Source: Catalinimonas alkaloidigena
GTDB lineage: Bacteria > Bacteroidota > Bacteroidia > Cytophagales > Flexibacteraceae
Length of the DNA: 64,000 nucleotides
Assembly: GCF_900100765.1 (NCBI RefSeq)
Contig: NZ_FNFO01000007.1
Coordinates: 1-64,000 of the forward strand
Direction: 5' to 3'
The notes under the pieces were generated by a model. It did no database searches, had not been told where the DNA came from, and saw nothing but the letters and a program-made list of their open reading frames with translations. How positions within the stretch are numbered: position 1 is the first letter of the stretch; every line of letters starts with the position of its first letter. The position numbers and the translations under genes are program-made. Of this stretch, positions 18,931 through 27,949 are shown piece after piece.

Positions 18931-19719
18931 ATGATTTCTTATAACCCTTCTCTACCGCTGATCTCTGTCCATGTACCCAAATGTGGTGGTACAAGTTTAG
19001 ATCAGGTACTGGAAGGGTGGTTTTCTGCCACTCATCTTTATGACCCCAACAAGCACCCTCGGTTGTATCCTTACATCAGTGGTAATGTCTATCTGCAGTT
19101 ACGGCGCTTCCTCAACATAGGCTACCATCGACATTACCGTATGGATTTATTTCAAGCCGATCCGATAAAAATTGATTTGGAGAATACCTATGGGTTGCTT
19201 TTAAATAAGCGTATCCCAGTTTGCATTCACGGCCATTTTAATAACGAAAAAGGCTATGGCGTTTGGGATTACTACCCTACTGCAAAACAGTTTATCACGG
19301 TATTGCGCGATCCGCTTGAGATGGCACTTTCTATGTACTTCTACATTAACCAGAACTTTGCAAAAGACGGACTCATTTACTTTGATCAGAATCGGGCCGA
19401 TCCTCGTCCGCAGCAGAGTTTGAATGGATTTATCAGCGGGCATAAAATCAACATACAAAAGTACTTCCCTATGGAATTAAACGTAGGGAATCTGCAGAAG
19501 CAATTGAATACGTACTTTATCCATGCCGGGGTTATAGAGCATCTTCAAACCTATCTGGATGGGCTTGCTGAAAAATTAGGAAAGAAAAAAGTAGAAGTTC
19601 CTGTATTAAATGCGGCAAAGCGTAGCTATGAGCCGAGCAAAGATGCCATTGATCGTTTCAAAGACAAAAATAAGCTGGAGTACGCTTTTTATGAGAAAGT
19701 CGCGGAGATCAATGCCTGA
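18931..19719 (+). CDS. PAPS-dependent sulfotransferase (2 of 8)
   Basis: A 262-residue protein of the Sulfotransfer_2-like type. The 5'-phosphosulfate loop is HVPKCGGTS (14-22; Lys17). QFITVLRDPLEMALSMYFYI near residue 130 holds the Arg and Ser of the 3'-phosphate site. HxPKxGGTS is the form found in enzymes that sulfate carbohydrates (heparan and chondroitin type), which fits the setting. It lies between the mutase-like gene and a GT2 gene. Acceptor unknown. Confidence 0.85.
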   Translation: MISYNPSLPLISVHVPKCGGTSLDQVLEGWFSATHLYDPNKHPRLYPYISGNVYLQLRRFLNIGYHRHYRMDLFQADPIKIDLENTYGLLLNKRIPVCIHGHFNNEKGYGVWDYYPTAKQFITVLRDPLEMALSMYFYINQNFAKDGLIYFDQNRADPRPQQSLNGFISGHKINIQKYFPMELNVGNLQKQLNTYFIHAGVIEHLQTYLDGLAEKLGKKKVEVPVLNAAKRSYEPSKDAIDRFKDKNKLEYAFYEKVAEINA

Positions 19720-19758
19720 CCCACCATCCCTATTCCTCTCAATTCACGTCACAGTCCC

Positions 19759-20784
19759 ATGCCTTCTTTTACTTTAGTTTCTACGGTTTTTAACGAAAGC
19801 CAGCGCTTAGCTCAGTCGATTGAAGACTTGGAGAACCAGTCAGTTGCTCCGGCAGAGATCGTGATTACCGATGCTGGTTCAAAGGACGGCACGTATGAGC
19901 AGCTTCTGGAATGGGCCAGTCGGAGTAAGTCGACCGTCAAAATCCTGCAAAAAGTAGGATGTAACGTGGCGGAGGGGCGCAACCTGGCAATACAAGAAGC
20001 CACGCAGGATATAATTGTTTCGACAGATTTTGGTTGCCGGTTTGATGCTGAATGGCTGGCATCCCTGACAACGCCTTTTCATGATCCGGAGGTGCAGGTA
20101 GTGGGCGGAAACTATACTGTACTCGAAAAAGATCAGAAAACGCTTGCTGCCAAAGCAGCCTATGTGCTTTCCGGTGGATATCAATACCACCTTGACGATA
20201 CCTTTATCCCTTCTTCGCGTTCCATTGCTTACCGGAAAGACGTATGGCGGCGCATAGGTGGGTACCCGGAATGGTTAACCCTGGCTGCTGACGATCTTGT
20301 CTTTGGGAAGCTGATTCGTCAGGAAGGTATCTCCATCTACTTAGTTCAGGAAGCACACGTGTATTGGGGAAGACATACCACCCTTCCAGCATACGGAAAA
20401 GAAGCGTTCCGGTATGGACTAGGGGATGGGGAGGCTAGAGTAAACCAGCGAAGTTTTGTGTCGAACTCGGTCGAGACTCTATTGCGCTATGGACTGTTGC
20501 TAGCCGCTCTGGATGCCGGTCGCTCGCTCGTGATGAACCAAACACTCAAGAGGCGACATGCGGCGATAATACCCCTGCTGTCGGGGCTGCGTTCGTACCG
20601 CTACGCGTACAAAAACTGGTCGCGTTTTCGCAAGCAGGGCTATTCGGCGGAAGTGCTCGCTACGATGCTCAGAATGATTGAGACCACCCGGTACAATTAC
20701 ATAAAAGGGTACCTTCGTGGCTATCTGGGGAGTTCAGCTTTGCAGAAAGAAGAAGCCCGTAAGTTGCAGAAACGCCTTTCATGA
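19759..20784 (+). CDS. Glycosyltransferase family 2
   Basis: A 341-residue GT-A enzyme. FTLVSTVFNESQRLAQSI and ITDAGSKDGT form the nucleotide site, and STDFGCRFDAEWL replaces the classic DxD by D-F-G-C-R-F-D. This variation is also seen in some transferases with C-terminal membrane-associated helices, and the basic, hydrophobic C-terminal third here would suit membrane contact. LAADDLVFGKLIRQEG holds the ED-type catalytic acid. Overlaps the next gene by four bases. Confidence 0.85.
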   Translation: MPSFTLVSTVFNESQRLAQSIEDLENQSVAPAEIVITDAGSKDGTYEQLLEWASRSKSTVKILQKVGCNVAEGRNLAIQEATQDIIVSTDFGCRFDAEWLASLTTPFHDPEVQVVGGNYTVLEKDQKTLAAKAAYVLSGGYQYHLDDTFIPSSRSIAYRKDVWRRIGGYPEWLTLAADDLVFGKLIRQEGISIYLVQEAHVYWGRHTTLPAYGKEAFRYGLGDGEARVNQRSFVSNSVETLLRYGLLLAALDAGRSLVMNQTLKRRHAAIIPLLSGLRSYRYAYKNWSRFRKQGYSAEVLATMLRMIETTRYNYIKGYLRGYLGSSALQKEEARKLQKRLS

Positions 20785-21908
20785 GAGTTATTATTTACGA
20801 ATCCAGTTCTTTTGGAGGATGTTTCCACTACGCGCTTAGTCTACATCAGGCGTACCAAGCCGATGAAAGAATCGAAAGTGTGCATTTGCTAGTACCACAT
20901 GGAACGGAATACCAGGCTCCAGGTGTGCTGTCCCTCTTGAGCAACGACCAGCCTTCTACACAAAACTCATTAGGAAGAAAATGGACATTCGTATGGCGCC
21001 AGTTGGCAAGTCCGGTGCGGCTGTATTTGTATCTGCGACGCCAGCCCTCTTCTATCGTTATCATCAACGATTTTGAGCAATTGACAGCCCCTCTCTGGGT
21101 ACCTCTGCTAAGACGTTTGAAACGTCGTCACCAGTTTGTGCTTGTTTTGCATGACCCTGATCGAGACGCGTATCCTCCTTCGGTAGTGTATGCAGGATTT
21201 ACGATGCGCTTGATCGTCTCCCTGATGGACTTGGTGCTGTATCATGAGTACTTGCCCGACAAACCGTATTACAAAGTGCCGGAAGCAACGCGTTTCGTAA
21301 GCATTCCCCACGGGATCTATTCTCCGCACGAACCGGATCAGCACTTGCTGGAAAACATTACCCAAAGGGCAGAGGCTAGAAACGTAATTTCCATCATAGG
21401 CAATATCAGGCAAGAAAAGAATTATGACGTAGCGATCCAGGCATTGAAATTCTTGCCCGATGTTCAACTTCTGATTGCTGGCAATGCCGCTCATTCGGGA
21501 GTAGATGTTGAAGCACTTCGTACCATGGCCGTTGAGCACGGAGTGGCAGATCAGGTGATCTGGATTGAGCGTTACCTGACAGACGAAGAGATGGCGGCGG
21601 CAATTATAAAAAGTGATGTGATTCTGCTGTACTACCGCAGTTCGTTTGCATCGCAAAGCGGTATCTTGAATCTGATTGCCCCATTCCGAAAGCCAGTCAT
21701 CATTGCCGATAGCCAGAGTAGTTTGGCGCAGGTGGCCCGCACTTATGGCTTAGGAAAGTTAGTGGCGCCGGATCAGCTGCCAGCGCTGGTTAGCGCTATT
21801 CAGGAGGTACTCACTACGCCTGAAGTAGCGCAACAGGGTTGGCCTGCATACACTGCATACGCCTCGTGGCAGACGCACGTAGATAACGTACTAGATGCGC
21901 TAACATGA
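20781..21908 (+). CDS. Glycosyltransferase family 4
   Basis: A 375-residue GT-B-type protein. MRVIIYESSSFGGCFHYALSL shows the N-terminal strand and loop. NVISIIGNIRQEKNYDVAIQAL opens the C-terminal domain. The donor region YYRSSFASQSGILNLIAPFR lacks the usual EX7E, with Gln and Ser in place of the first Glu, so the catalytic detail differs from typical GT4. Coupled by four-base overlaps to both neighbours. Confidence 0.78.
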   Translation: MRVIIYESSSFGGCFHYALSLHQAYQADERIESVHLLVPHGTEYQAPGVLSLLSNDQPSTQNSLGRKWTFVWRQLASPVRLYLYLRRQPSSIVIINDFEQLTAPLWVPLLRRLKRRHQFVLVLHDPDRDAYPPSVVYAGFTMRLIVSLMDLVLYHEYLPDKPYYKVPEATRFVSIPHGIYSPHEPDQHLLENITQRAEARNVISIIGNIRQEKNYDVAIQALKFLPDVQLLIAGNAAHSGVDVEALRTMAVEHGVADQVIWIERYLTDEEMAAAIIKSDVILLYYRSSFASQSGILNLIAPFRKPVIIADSQSSLAQVARTYGLGKLVAPDQLPALVSAIQEVLTTPEVAQQGWPAYTAYASWQTHVDNVLDALT

Positions 21909-22438
21909 ATTTATTACTAGGCTCCCTCCTGAATTTCCTGTATAACGAGCTGTTGACCCACGTGCCTTGGCATGGACTGCGAAAAACATTCTTACGGATC
22001 TTCAATAAAAAAATTCACCCCACGGCGGTAGTGCTGATGCACACGCGGATTTTGAATTTCTGGAAGATCGAAATCGGCCCCCGTGCTATTATCAATCAGC
22101 GCTGTTTACTGGATTGCCGTCGGCATCAAATTCGTATCGAAGAAGATGTGGACATTGGGCCTTATACCAAGATCTGGACGGAGGGGCACGACCCCGATTC
22201 CGAGGCTCATGCCCTGCGTGGCGGAGACGTAGTACTGAAAGATCATGTTTGGGTTGCTTCGGGCGTAACCATCTTGCCAGGTGTAACCCTGGAGCGAGGT
22301 GCGGTGGTAGCAGCGGCGTCTGTGGTTACTAAAAACGTAGGAACCTTGGAAATTGTAGGCGGAAATCCGGCGAAATTGATCCGCATGCGGCACAATCCCT
22401 TGCATTATCAGATTAATTACCGACCTATTTTGGAGTAA
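21905..22438 (+). CDS. Left-handed beta-helix (hexapeptide) acyltransferase
   Basis: A 177-residue protein with hexapeptide repeats between about residues 60 and 165 (IEIGPRAIINQRC, IRIEEDVDIGPYTKI, VVLKDHVWVASGVTIL, VTLERGAVVAAASVV) and the family ending GNPAKLIRMR. The conserved catalytic His is in the WTEGHDPDSE segment near residue 98. It belongs to the WcaF/CysE-type O-acetyltransferases, probably acetylating a sugar of the repeat unit from acetyl-CoA. Starts inside the stop of the GT4 gene (ATGA). Confidence 0.85.
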   Translation: MNLLLGSLLNFLYNELLTHVPWHGLRKTFLRIFNKKIHPTAVVLMHTRILNFWKIEIGPRAIINQRCLLDCRRHQIRIEEDVDIGPYTKIWTEGHDPDSEAHALRGGDVVLKDHVWVASGVTILPGVTLERGAVVAAASVVTKNVGTLEIVGGNPAKLIRMRHNPLHYQINYRPILE

Positions 22439-22443
22439 GCGGC

Positions 22444-23676
22444 ATGAAAGAACGTACCGTAATCCTAGCACATGCTGGAAAGCAGCACAGTTACCAAGTC
22501 GCCAAAGCCTTGCTTGAATTGGAGTGCCTGGAAAAGTTTTACACAAGCTCTTACGTTAGTTCAGCTCTGTGGCAGCGGTATTTTTTACAGACCCGAAATA
22601 CGTACTTTTCACGCCGGTTTTTGCCTGGATTAAGCGGAAAAAGAGTAGACGCAAACTGGCGGTTTGAAGTAAAAGAAGTACTACTGAGGAAGGCATTCGG
22701 TAAGTCGAAACGGGTGCAGGAGGCTGTCTACGCCCGCGATGTCGCCTTTGATCAATACGTAGCGCGGCAGCTGCGCCGTCAGCCGGGCGAGATTTACTGG
22801 GGTTTCCAGGGGAGTTGTTATGCAAGTTTGCAAGCCGCTCGCGCGGAAGGAAAGATCACCCTCTGTGAGCTGGCAACTGCGCACGTAACGGCGGCGAAGC
22901 GTATTTTAGGAGAAGAAGCGCGCTTGCATCCTGAGTGGGCCGATAGCATCGATAATCTGGAGTTCCCGGCCTCGTATGAGAAACGCCTGGAAGAAGAGCC
23001 TCTGTGTGCAGACTGGACAATAGCCGCTTCGGACTTTACGCGCCGCTCGCTGTTGGAAGCAGGCGTTCCTGCCGATCGAATCTTGGTTTTGCCGTTAGGG
23101 TTCGATCCCACTCGCATTCCCTTTCATCCTAAAAAAGAATCTGATCCGGCAGCTCCGCTGAAGTTATTGTATGCCGGAACCGTAACGCAACGGAAGGGCG
23201 TAAAATATTTGCTGGAAGCGATGCAAGGGATCGCTGCGAAGGAAGTGGAGCTACATGTAATCGGAGGAATTCAGGGGAGTGGCAAGGCCTTCAGGCAATA
23301 CGAACGCGTATATACGTATCATCCTCCCGTCGCACAGGAAACACTCTTTGAGGCATACGGCCAATATGACGCGCTCGTCTTGCCTACCATTTTCGAAGGG
23401 TTTGGGCTTGTGATTGTGGAAGCTTTGGCCGCAGGTCTGCCAGTCATCACAACCAGCCATTCTACGGGAGAAGCACTTATCAAAAATGGCGATAATGGCT
23501 ACCTGGTCCCGATTCGAGATGTATCCGCTTTGCGTACGGCCATCGAAGCGCTAAAAGAAAAAAAAGCAACGGGTGCTTATCTGGCGATGCGTGCTAACGC
23601 ACGTCAAAGTGTAGAAGAGTATAGTTGGCTACAATACCAAAGCAGGCTCGAAGCTTTGCTGAAGACCATTAGCTAG
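22444..23676 (+). CDS. Glycosyltransferase family 4
   Basis: A 410-residue GT-B enzyme. The N-terminal TVILAHAGKQHSYQVAKAL, the domain border KLLYAGTVTQRKGVKYLLEAM, and IFEGFGLVIVEALAAGLPVITT (complete EX7E) identify the family. Length is at the upper end of the usual range. It begins five bases after the acetyltransferase stop and precedes a sulfotransferase by 43 bases. Donor unknown. Confidence 0.88.
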   Translation: MKERTVILAHAGKQHSYQVAKALLELECLEKFYTSSYVSSALWQRYFLQTRNTYFSRRFLPGLSGKRVDANWRFEVKEVLLRKAFGKSKRVQEAVYARDVAFDQYVARQLRRQPGEIYWGFQGSCYASLQAARAEGKITLCELATAHVTAAKRILGEEARLHPEWADSIDNLEFPASYEKRLEEEPLCADWTIAASDFTRRSLLEAGVPADRILVLPLGFDPTRIPFHPKKESDPAAPLKLLYAGTVTQRKGVKYLLEAMQGIAAKEVELHVIGGIQGSGKAFRQYERVYTYHPPVAQETLFEAYGQYDALVLPTIFEGFGLVIVEALAAGLPVITTSHSTGEALIKNGDNGYLVPIRDVSALRTAIEALKEKKATGAYLAMRANARQSVEEYSWLQYQSRLEALLKTIS

Positions 23677-23719
23677 GTGGAGGAAAGGATAACGTACTGT
23701 AGCGAATAACGAGCAATAG

Positions 23720-24637
23720 ATGGGAGTAGTCGACTTTCTTATCATCGGAGCGCCCAAGAGTGGCACTACCTCGCTGTATAATTACCTGAAGCAGCATCCA
23801 GGAGTGTTCCTGCCTGAGCTAAAGGAGCCCAAATACTTTGCGTTAAAAGACGTAGATTTAACATCGCTTACGGGTAATCCGGTGGCCATTGACCAGATAC
23901 GTCATTCTACGGTAACCACATGGACCGATTATCAATCTCTTTTCGAAGGTGCACAAGCGCAGCAGTTGAGAGGAGAAGCTTCTCCCATTTACTTTCATAA
24001 CGCTCAGGCCCCTACCAACATCAAGGCACTTGTGCCGGAGGTGAAGCTCATCGTCATTTTGCGCGACCCGGTAAGTGCTGTGTACTCAGATTGGCTACAT
24101 AACATAAATGAAGGATTTGAAGACATCTATGATTTGCATAAAGCCCTGACTGCATGGTCGAGTTATAGAGAAACTAATAAATATATTCCTTACTTGGACT
24201 ACCTGACGAAGCGCTATTACGGCCGCCACCTGCAACGGTATTATACCCTGTTCCCCAAAGAACAAGTGCTGGTGCTCTTTTACGAGGATCTGTTGCAAGA
24301 CGCTAGCCTCGTCATGAACCAGGTAACGGACTTTCTGGGACTAAGCCAACACAACCTTTCGTATACGCAAGTTCACATGAAAGGTCGGGGGAAACCCGTT
24401 TTTACTACTTTACACCGTTGGGGCAAAATGCTGCACCACCAGTCGTCAAGCGTGGTAAATAACCGGTACACGAGACGGTTGGTGGTAGAGATCGATAAGA
24501 TCAATCGCAAAAAGGCGTTGCTCTCAAGAGAGGAACGGATGTATCTTGAAAGCTTGTTTCAAGATGACATTCGGCTATTAGAAGAGTTGACGCAAAGGAA
24601 TCTGACCCATTGGCGCTCAGGAAATGAAAGACGGTAA
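23720..24637 (+). CDS. PAPS-dependent sulfotransferase (3 of 8)
   Basis: A 305-residue sulfotransferase domain protein. FLIIGAPKSGTTSLYNYLKQHP (start near residue 6, loop APKSGTTS at 11-18) is a textbook 5'-phosphosulfate-binding loop. KLIVILRDPVSAVYSDWLH (about residues 108-126) is the 3'-phosphate site. The intervening LKEPKYFALKD and the GEASPIYFHNAQAP segments match the heparan N-deacetylase/N-sulfotransferase-like branch seen in bacteria, so a carbohydrate acceptor is likely. It is followed by the first polymerase-like gene. Confidence 0.9.
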   Translation: MGVVDFLIIGAPKSGTTSLYNYLKQHPGVFLPELKEPKYFALKDVDLTSLTGNPVAIDQIRHSTVTTWTDYQSLFEGAQAQQLRGEASPIYFHNAQAPTNIKALVPEVKLIVILRDPVSAVYSDWLHNINEGFEDIYDLHKALTAWSSYRETNKYIPYLDYLTKRYYGRHLQRYYTLFPKEQVLVLFYEDLLQDASLVMNQVTDFLGLSQHNLSYTQVHMKGRGKPVFTTLHRWGKMLHHQSSSVVNNRYTRRLVVEIDKINRKKALLSREERMYLESLFQDDIRLLEELTQRNLTHWRSGNERR

Positions 24638-24666
24638 CAGCTTTATATCAAGGGAGGGAGGGGAGT

Positions 24667-26013
24667 ATGCCTATTGAGGTTGTAGAGTTTTTGGTAACGT
24701 CTTTACTGGTGCTTTCTGGATTGTACTTTTTCAGAAAGAACGACGAGTTTCTGATATTACTTGCCCTGTTCTTACTGAATACGGGGCTTTATCGCTACGA
24801 AGTAGTTCAGTCAGGAGTCGTGAATTGGGTGCGGGTTGCGTACAGCACAGGCGTTGATTTTTTCACCATGACCGACGAACTGGCGTTGGAAGCACTTAAC
24901 CTTTTTTTATTGGGAACAGCCGTTATGATGGCCTCCTACGCTTTTTTTCGAAAGCAATTAAGGCCGCTGCGTGCCGTAGACTCAGAAGAGCTTTTTAAGG
25001 GTTTTATAAAGAAGAAGAAAAATCTGATCATTGGGTTGTTTGTGTTTTTTCTGGTCGCCAACTCTTTTGCTAGAGGTGCCATCCGCGGGGCTATTGCCTA
25101 TGGCAATAGCTATGCACTGCTGTTCGGGATGGCCATTGGCGGGATTATTCTCTTGATGTACCTGGTTTTCAAAAACATGACCTTCAAGCGGGCGGGTTTG
25201 TCAAAGCTGGTATTTGGAGCGCTGATTGTGTTCGCCGCTACTATGTCGTATGGAACGAGTGGGAGGTTTAAGTTTCTTTCGTGGGCCATCGGCATTGGAA
25301 TCTTGGTGGTGAAAGACATGAAGCCGTGGAAAAAGGTCCAATTATATGCCGCGGGAGGGTTTGGTCTGATTGTCTTGTTTGCATTAGCCGGCGTGGCGCG
25401 AATGCAAAGCGTGGAAAATATGACGACCAGCGAGAAGGTTTCCGTGGCGCTTGACCGATTTAGCGCGGGAGAGGACCAAAACATGCTGGATGGGTTCATG
25501 ATGGTGCTGCAAGTATATCCTGAATTGCTGAATTACCATTATGGTACCGAACACCTGGAGATTCTGGCGCGCCCTATCCCCAGGTCATTGTGGCCCGATA
25601 AGCCCGTGGGAGGGTATGCCAATAAGTTAGGATTGAATGACAATATGGGAGGGGCAACCGTGGGGATTTCTCAGACCATTTATGGGTCGTTTTTTGGGGA
25701 AGGGGGCATTCCGGGTATCATCATCTTTTCGATTCTGTACGGATGGCTTTTTGCGCGCCTTTTCCGCTATGCGGAGCGTTACCGGTCCGATATGCGCTGG
25801 CTGATCAAAGGCATGGTGTTGGCATCGGCGGTGCCTTTGCTACGAGGAGGCGATTTGCCAGGAATCTATGCGTTCATCGGTATGAGTTTCTGGCCGGTGT
25901 TTATTCTAATCTACCAGTACAACCAACACCTGAAAAAGCTTGAGCGCCGCAGAAAAAGAGCGCTACGGCAGGCGGCGACGACCACTGCGCCCGCGGAAGT
26001 AGTACTCTCCTGA
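24667..26013 (+). CDS. Wzy-like oligosaccharide repeat-unit polymerase (1 of 2)
   Basis: A 448-residue integral membrane protein with about ten or more hydrophobic segments spread from residue 8 to 420. A large extracytoplasmic loop spans about residues 245-330 and contains LARPIPRSLWPDKPVGG, a pattern common to O-antigen polymerase-like proteins. No other domain is visible. By analogy it would polymerise lipid-linked repeat units at the periplasmic face of the inner membrane. An O-antigen ligase role is the main alternative, because Wzy and ligases are hard to separate by sequence. No Wzx flippase is seen next to it. Confidence 0.7.
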   Translation: MPIEVVEFLVTSLLVLSGLYFFRKNDEFLILLALFLLNTGLYRYEVVQSGVVNWVRVAYSTGVDFFTMTDELALEALNLFLLGTAVMMASYAFFRKQLRPLRAVDSEELFKGFIKKKKNLIIGLFVFFLVANSFARGAIRGAIAYGNSYALLFGMAIGGIILLMYLVFKNMTFKRAGLSKLVFGALIVFAATMSYGTSGRFKFLSWAIGIGILVVKDMKPWKKVQLYAAGGFGLIVLFALAGVARMQSVENMTTSEKVSVALDRFSAGEDQNMLDGFMMVLQVYPELLNYHYGTEHLEILARPIPRSLWPDKPVGGYANKLGLNDNMGGATVGISQTIYGSFFGEGGIPGIIIFSILYGWLFARLFRYAERYRSDMRWLIKGMVLASAVPLLRGGDLPGIYAFIGMSFWPVFILIYQYNQHLKKLERRRKRALRQAATTTAPAEVVLS

Positions 26014-26051
26014 GGCAGGATGATACACCACAAGTTTCTTCAGGCATTTTG

Positions 26052-26059
26052 TACTTTTG
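26052..26059 (+). promoter_or_regulatory. Possible -7 box before the OafA-type gene
   Basis: TACTTTTG fits TAnnTTTG and lies directly before the likely start codon. No -33 element is evident and read-through from upstream is equally likely. Confidence 0.25.
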
Positions 26060-26062
26060 AAG

Positions 26063-27211
26063 GTGCCCTTCCAGAACATACTTCGGCGACTCAAGCGAGA
26101 GACTTCCTCCGGCAATTACCTGCCTGAAGTAGACGGCTTGCGCTTCCTGGCCATCGCCATGGTGCTGTTTTTTCACATGTACTGGTACTTCGTAGTCAGG
26201 CATGTGGGTACGTACGCAGATGCATTGTCAGATTACCCCTGGCTTAGCCGGGTGATGGTAAACGGACGGCAGGGGGTTGAGCTGTTTTTTGTGATTAGCG
26301 GATTCATTCTTGCTCTGCCTTTTGCGGGCCATTATTTGAAGCAAAAGCGCAACGTCGCGCTAAAGCAGTATTTTCTGCGCCGGGTAACGCGCCTGGAGCC
26401 TCCCTATCTGCTGGCGCTGGTGATTCTATTCCTGGCCTCCATCGCGGTGGGTAAATACACGTTTGCAGAGCTATTCCCAAGTCTGCTAGCTTCAGTCGTG
26501 TATCTGCACAACATCATTTTTCAGCAGTATCCGCTAGTGACCGTCATCGCTTGGTCGTTGGAAGTCGAAGTCCAGTTTTACATACTGGCGCCCTTGCTGG
26601 CAACAGTTTTTGCCCTGCCACCCTGGGGACGGCGTCTGGCTCTGCTGACGGGTATCCTCGGAATGCCGCTCTTGCAGGCAGCGGTGTCTTTACCTTTTGT
26701 ATCGCTTTACAATTTCCTGCAATTCTTTCTAACGGGCTTTCTGCTGGCGGATGTGTACCTGACCGAGCGTGTGCAACTACCGAATCGCGGGTGGAGCATA
26801 GTAGGGGGGAGCCTACTGCTCTTTTCCATTCTTTGGTTGGACATGCACGCGAGCTTGTGGCAAAAAAGTGTTTACCCATTAGCGATTGGCTCGTTCTTCT
26901 TTCTGGTGTTTGCGGTCCCGTTTTGGCGTAAATTGTTCAGCCGCCAAGTGCTGGCCGTTATCGGGGGAATGTGTTACTCCATCTACCTCTGGCATTACGC
27001 GCTGATTTCGCTCTTTGGACCCTTGCTGCTGAAAAAGCAGATAACCGCCTATTTTCTGACGGATTTCTTCCTTTACACGCTGCTGCAACTGATTCCCATC
27101 TTGGTGTTTAGTAGCCTGTACTTTTACCTGATCGAAAAGCCCTGCATGCGTCGTGACTGGTACAAGCACCTCTGGTTCTGGAAATCGCAGGCCTATCCGG
27201 TCAACAAGTGA
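26063..27211 (+). CDS. OafA-type membrane acyltransferase (acyltransferase 3 family)
   Basis: About 382 residues and roughly ten membrane segments. YLPEVDGLRFLAIAMVLFFH carries the start of the acyltransferase-3 fold and its conserved region, GVELFFVISGFIL its second signature, and SLEVEVQFYILAPLL its third. Such proteins move acetyl groups across the inner membrane onto periplasmic sugars. The start is uncertain: TTG 26057 is possible, but GTG 26063 follows a TACTTTTG -7-like box at 26052-26059 and is preferred here. The GTGA at its 3' end overlaps the SGNH gene frame, suggesting a functional pair. Confidence 0.83.
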   Translation: MPFQNILRRLKRETSSGNYLPEVDGLRFLAIAMVLFFHMYWYFVVRHVGTYADALSDYPWLSRVMVNGRQGVELFFVISGFILALPFAGHYLKQKRNVALKQYFLRRVTRLEPPYLLALVILFLASIAVGKYTFAELFPSLLASVVYLHNIIFQQYPLVTVIAWSLEVEVQFYILAPLLATVFALPPWGRRLALLTGILGMPLLQAAVSLPFVSLYNFLQFFLTGFLLADVYLTERVQLPNRGWSIVGGSLLLFSILWLDMHASLWQKSVYPLAIGSFFFLVFAVPFWRKLFSRQVLAVIGGMCYSIYLWHYALISLFGPLLLKKQITAYFLTDFFLYTLLQLIPILVFSSLYFYLIEKPCMRRDWYKHLWFWKSQAYPVNK

Positions 27212-27225
27212 TAACAGGCAAGGTC

Positions 27226-27930
27226 ATGCAAAAAATCATCTTGTGGAGCTCGCTTGCGTTAAACCTCTGCGCCTTGCTGGCGGTGGTTGTGCTGAGTGCG
27301 CGCTTTAGCCTGTGGGATAAGTTTATCTACTACGGCCGGTCGTTGCCCCGGCAGCCGGTCTGGCAGGAGGAAGTGCGTAAGCATCAGGCGTATGCGCAAT
27401 TGCATCGCCAGCCCGTCCGCATCGTGATGGTCGGAAACTCGCTGGTGCACGGAGGCGAGTGGGCCGAATTGTTGCAACGATCAGACGTAGTCAACCGGGG
27501 CATCAGCGGCGACGTTACGCGGGGCATCCTCGATCGGCTGGAGCCGGTCCTGGCGTTGAAGCCACGCTACGTCTGCATCATGGCCGGGATCAACGACCTG
27601 AGTGCTCGCCGTTCGGTGGCTGACGTATTTGCGATCTACCGGCAGATCATCGAAACTTGCCGTGCCGAGGGGATCAACCCCATTCTGATGTCTACGCTCT
27701 ATACGCGCATGCCCGACTACCTGAACCAGGAGGTGGCGGCGTTAAATCAGGCGTTGCAACGCTATGCGCAACAAGAAAATATCGCCTACCTGGATCTAAA
27801 CCCGATACTAGCGCCAGAGGGGCGTCTTCAACTGGCCTATACGTACGATGGCGTGCACCTCACGGCAGAAGGTTATCTTCGTTGGGCCGAAGCATTACGT
27901 ACGCTGTTGCAAACCCTCGCCCCCCTATAG
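27226..27930 (+). CDS. SGNH/GDSL hydrolase with N-terminal membrane anchor
   Basis: A 234-residue protein (start ATG 27226; an in-frame GTG at 27208 overlaps the previous stop). Residues 4-25 form a membrane segment, so the catalytic part probably faces the periplasm. SGNH blocks are VGNSLVHGG (nucleophile Ser72), GISGD (block II glycine), GIND (Asn123) and DGVHLT (Asp208, His211). These enzymes are esterases or acetyltransferases on sugars. Following directly after an OafA-type acyltransferase, it probably completes or reverses O-acetylation of the polymer. Confidence 0.85.
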   Translation: MQKIILWSSLALNLCALLAVVVLSARFSLWDKFIYYGRSLPRQPVWQEEVRKHQAYAQLHRQPVRIVMVGNSLVHGGEWAELLQRSDVVNRGISGDVTRGILDRLEPVLALKPRYVCIMAGINDLSARRSVADVFAIYRQIIETCRAEGINPILMSTLYTRMPDYLNQEVAALNQALQRYAQQENIAYLDLNPILAPEGRLQLAYTYDGVHLTAEGYLRWAEALRTLLQTLAPL

Positions 27931-27949
27931 CTCATTAGCCTGTTTGTCT

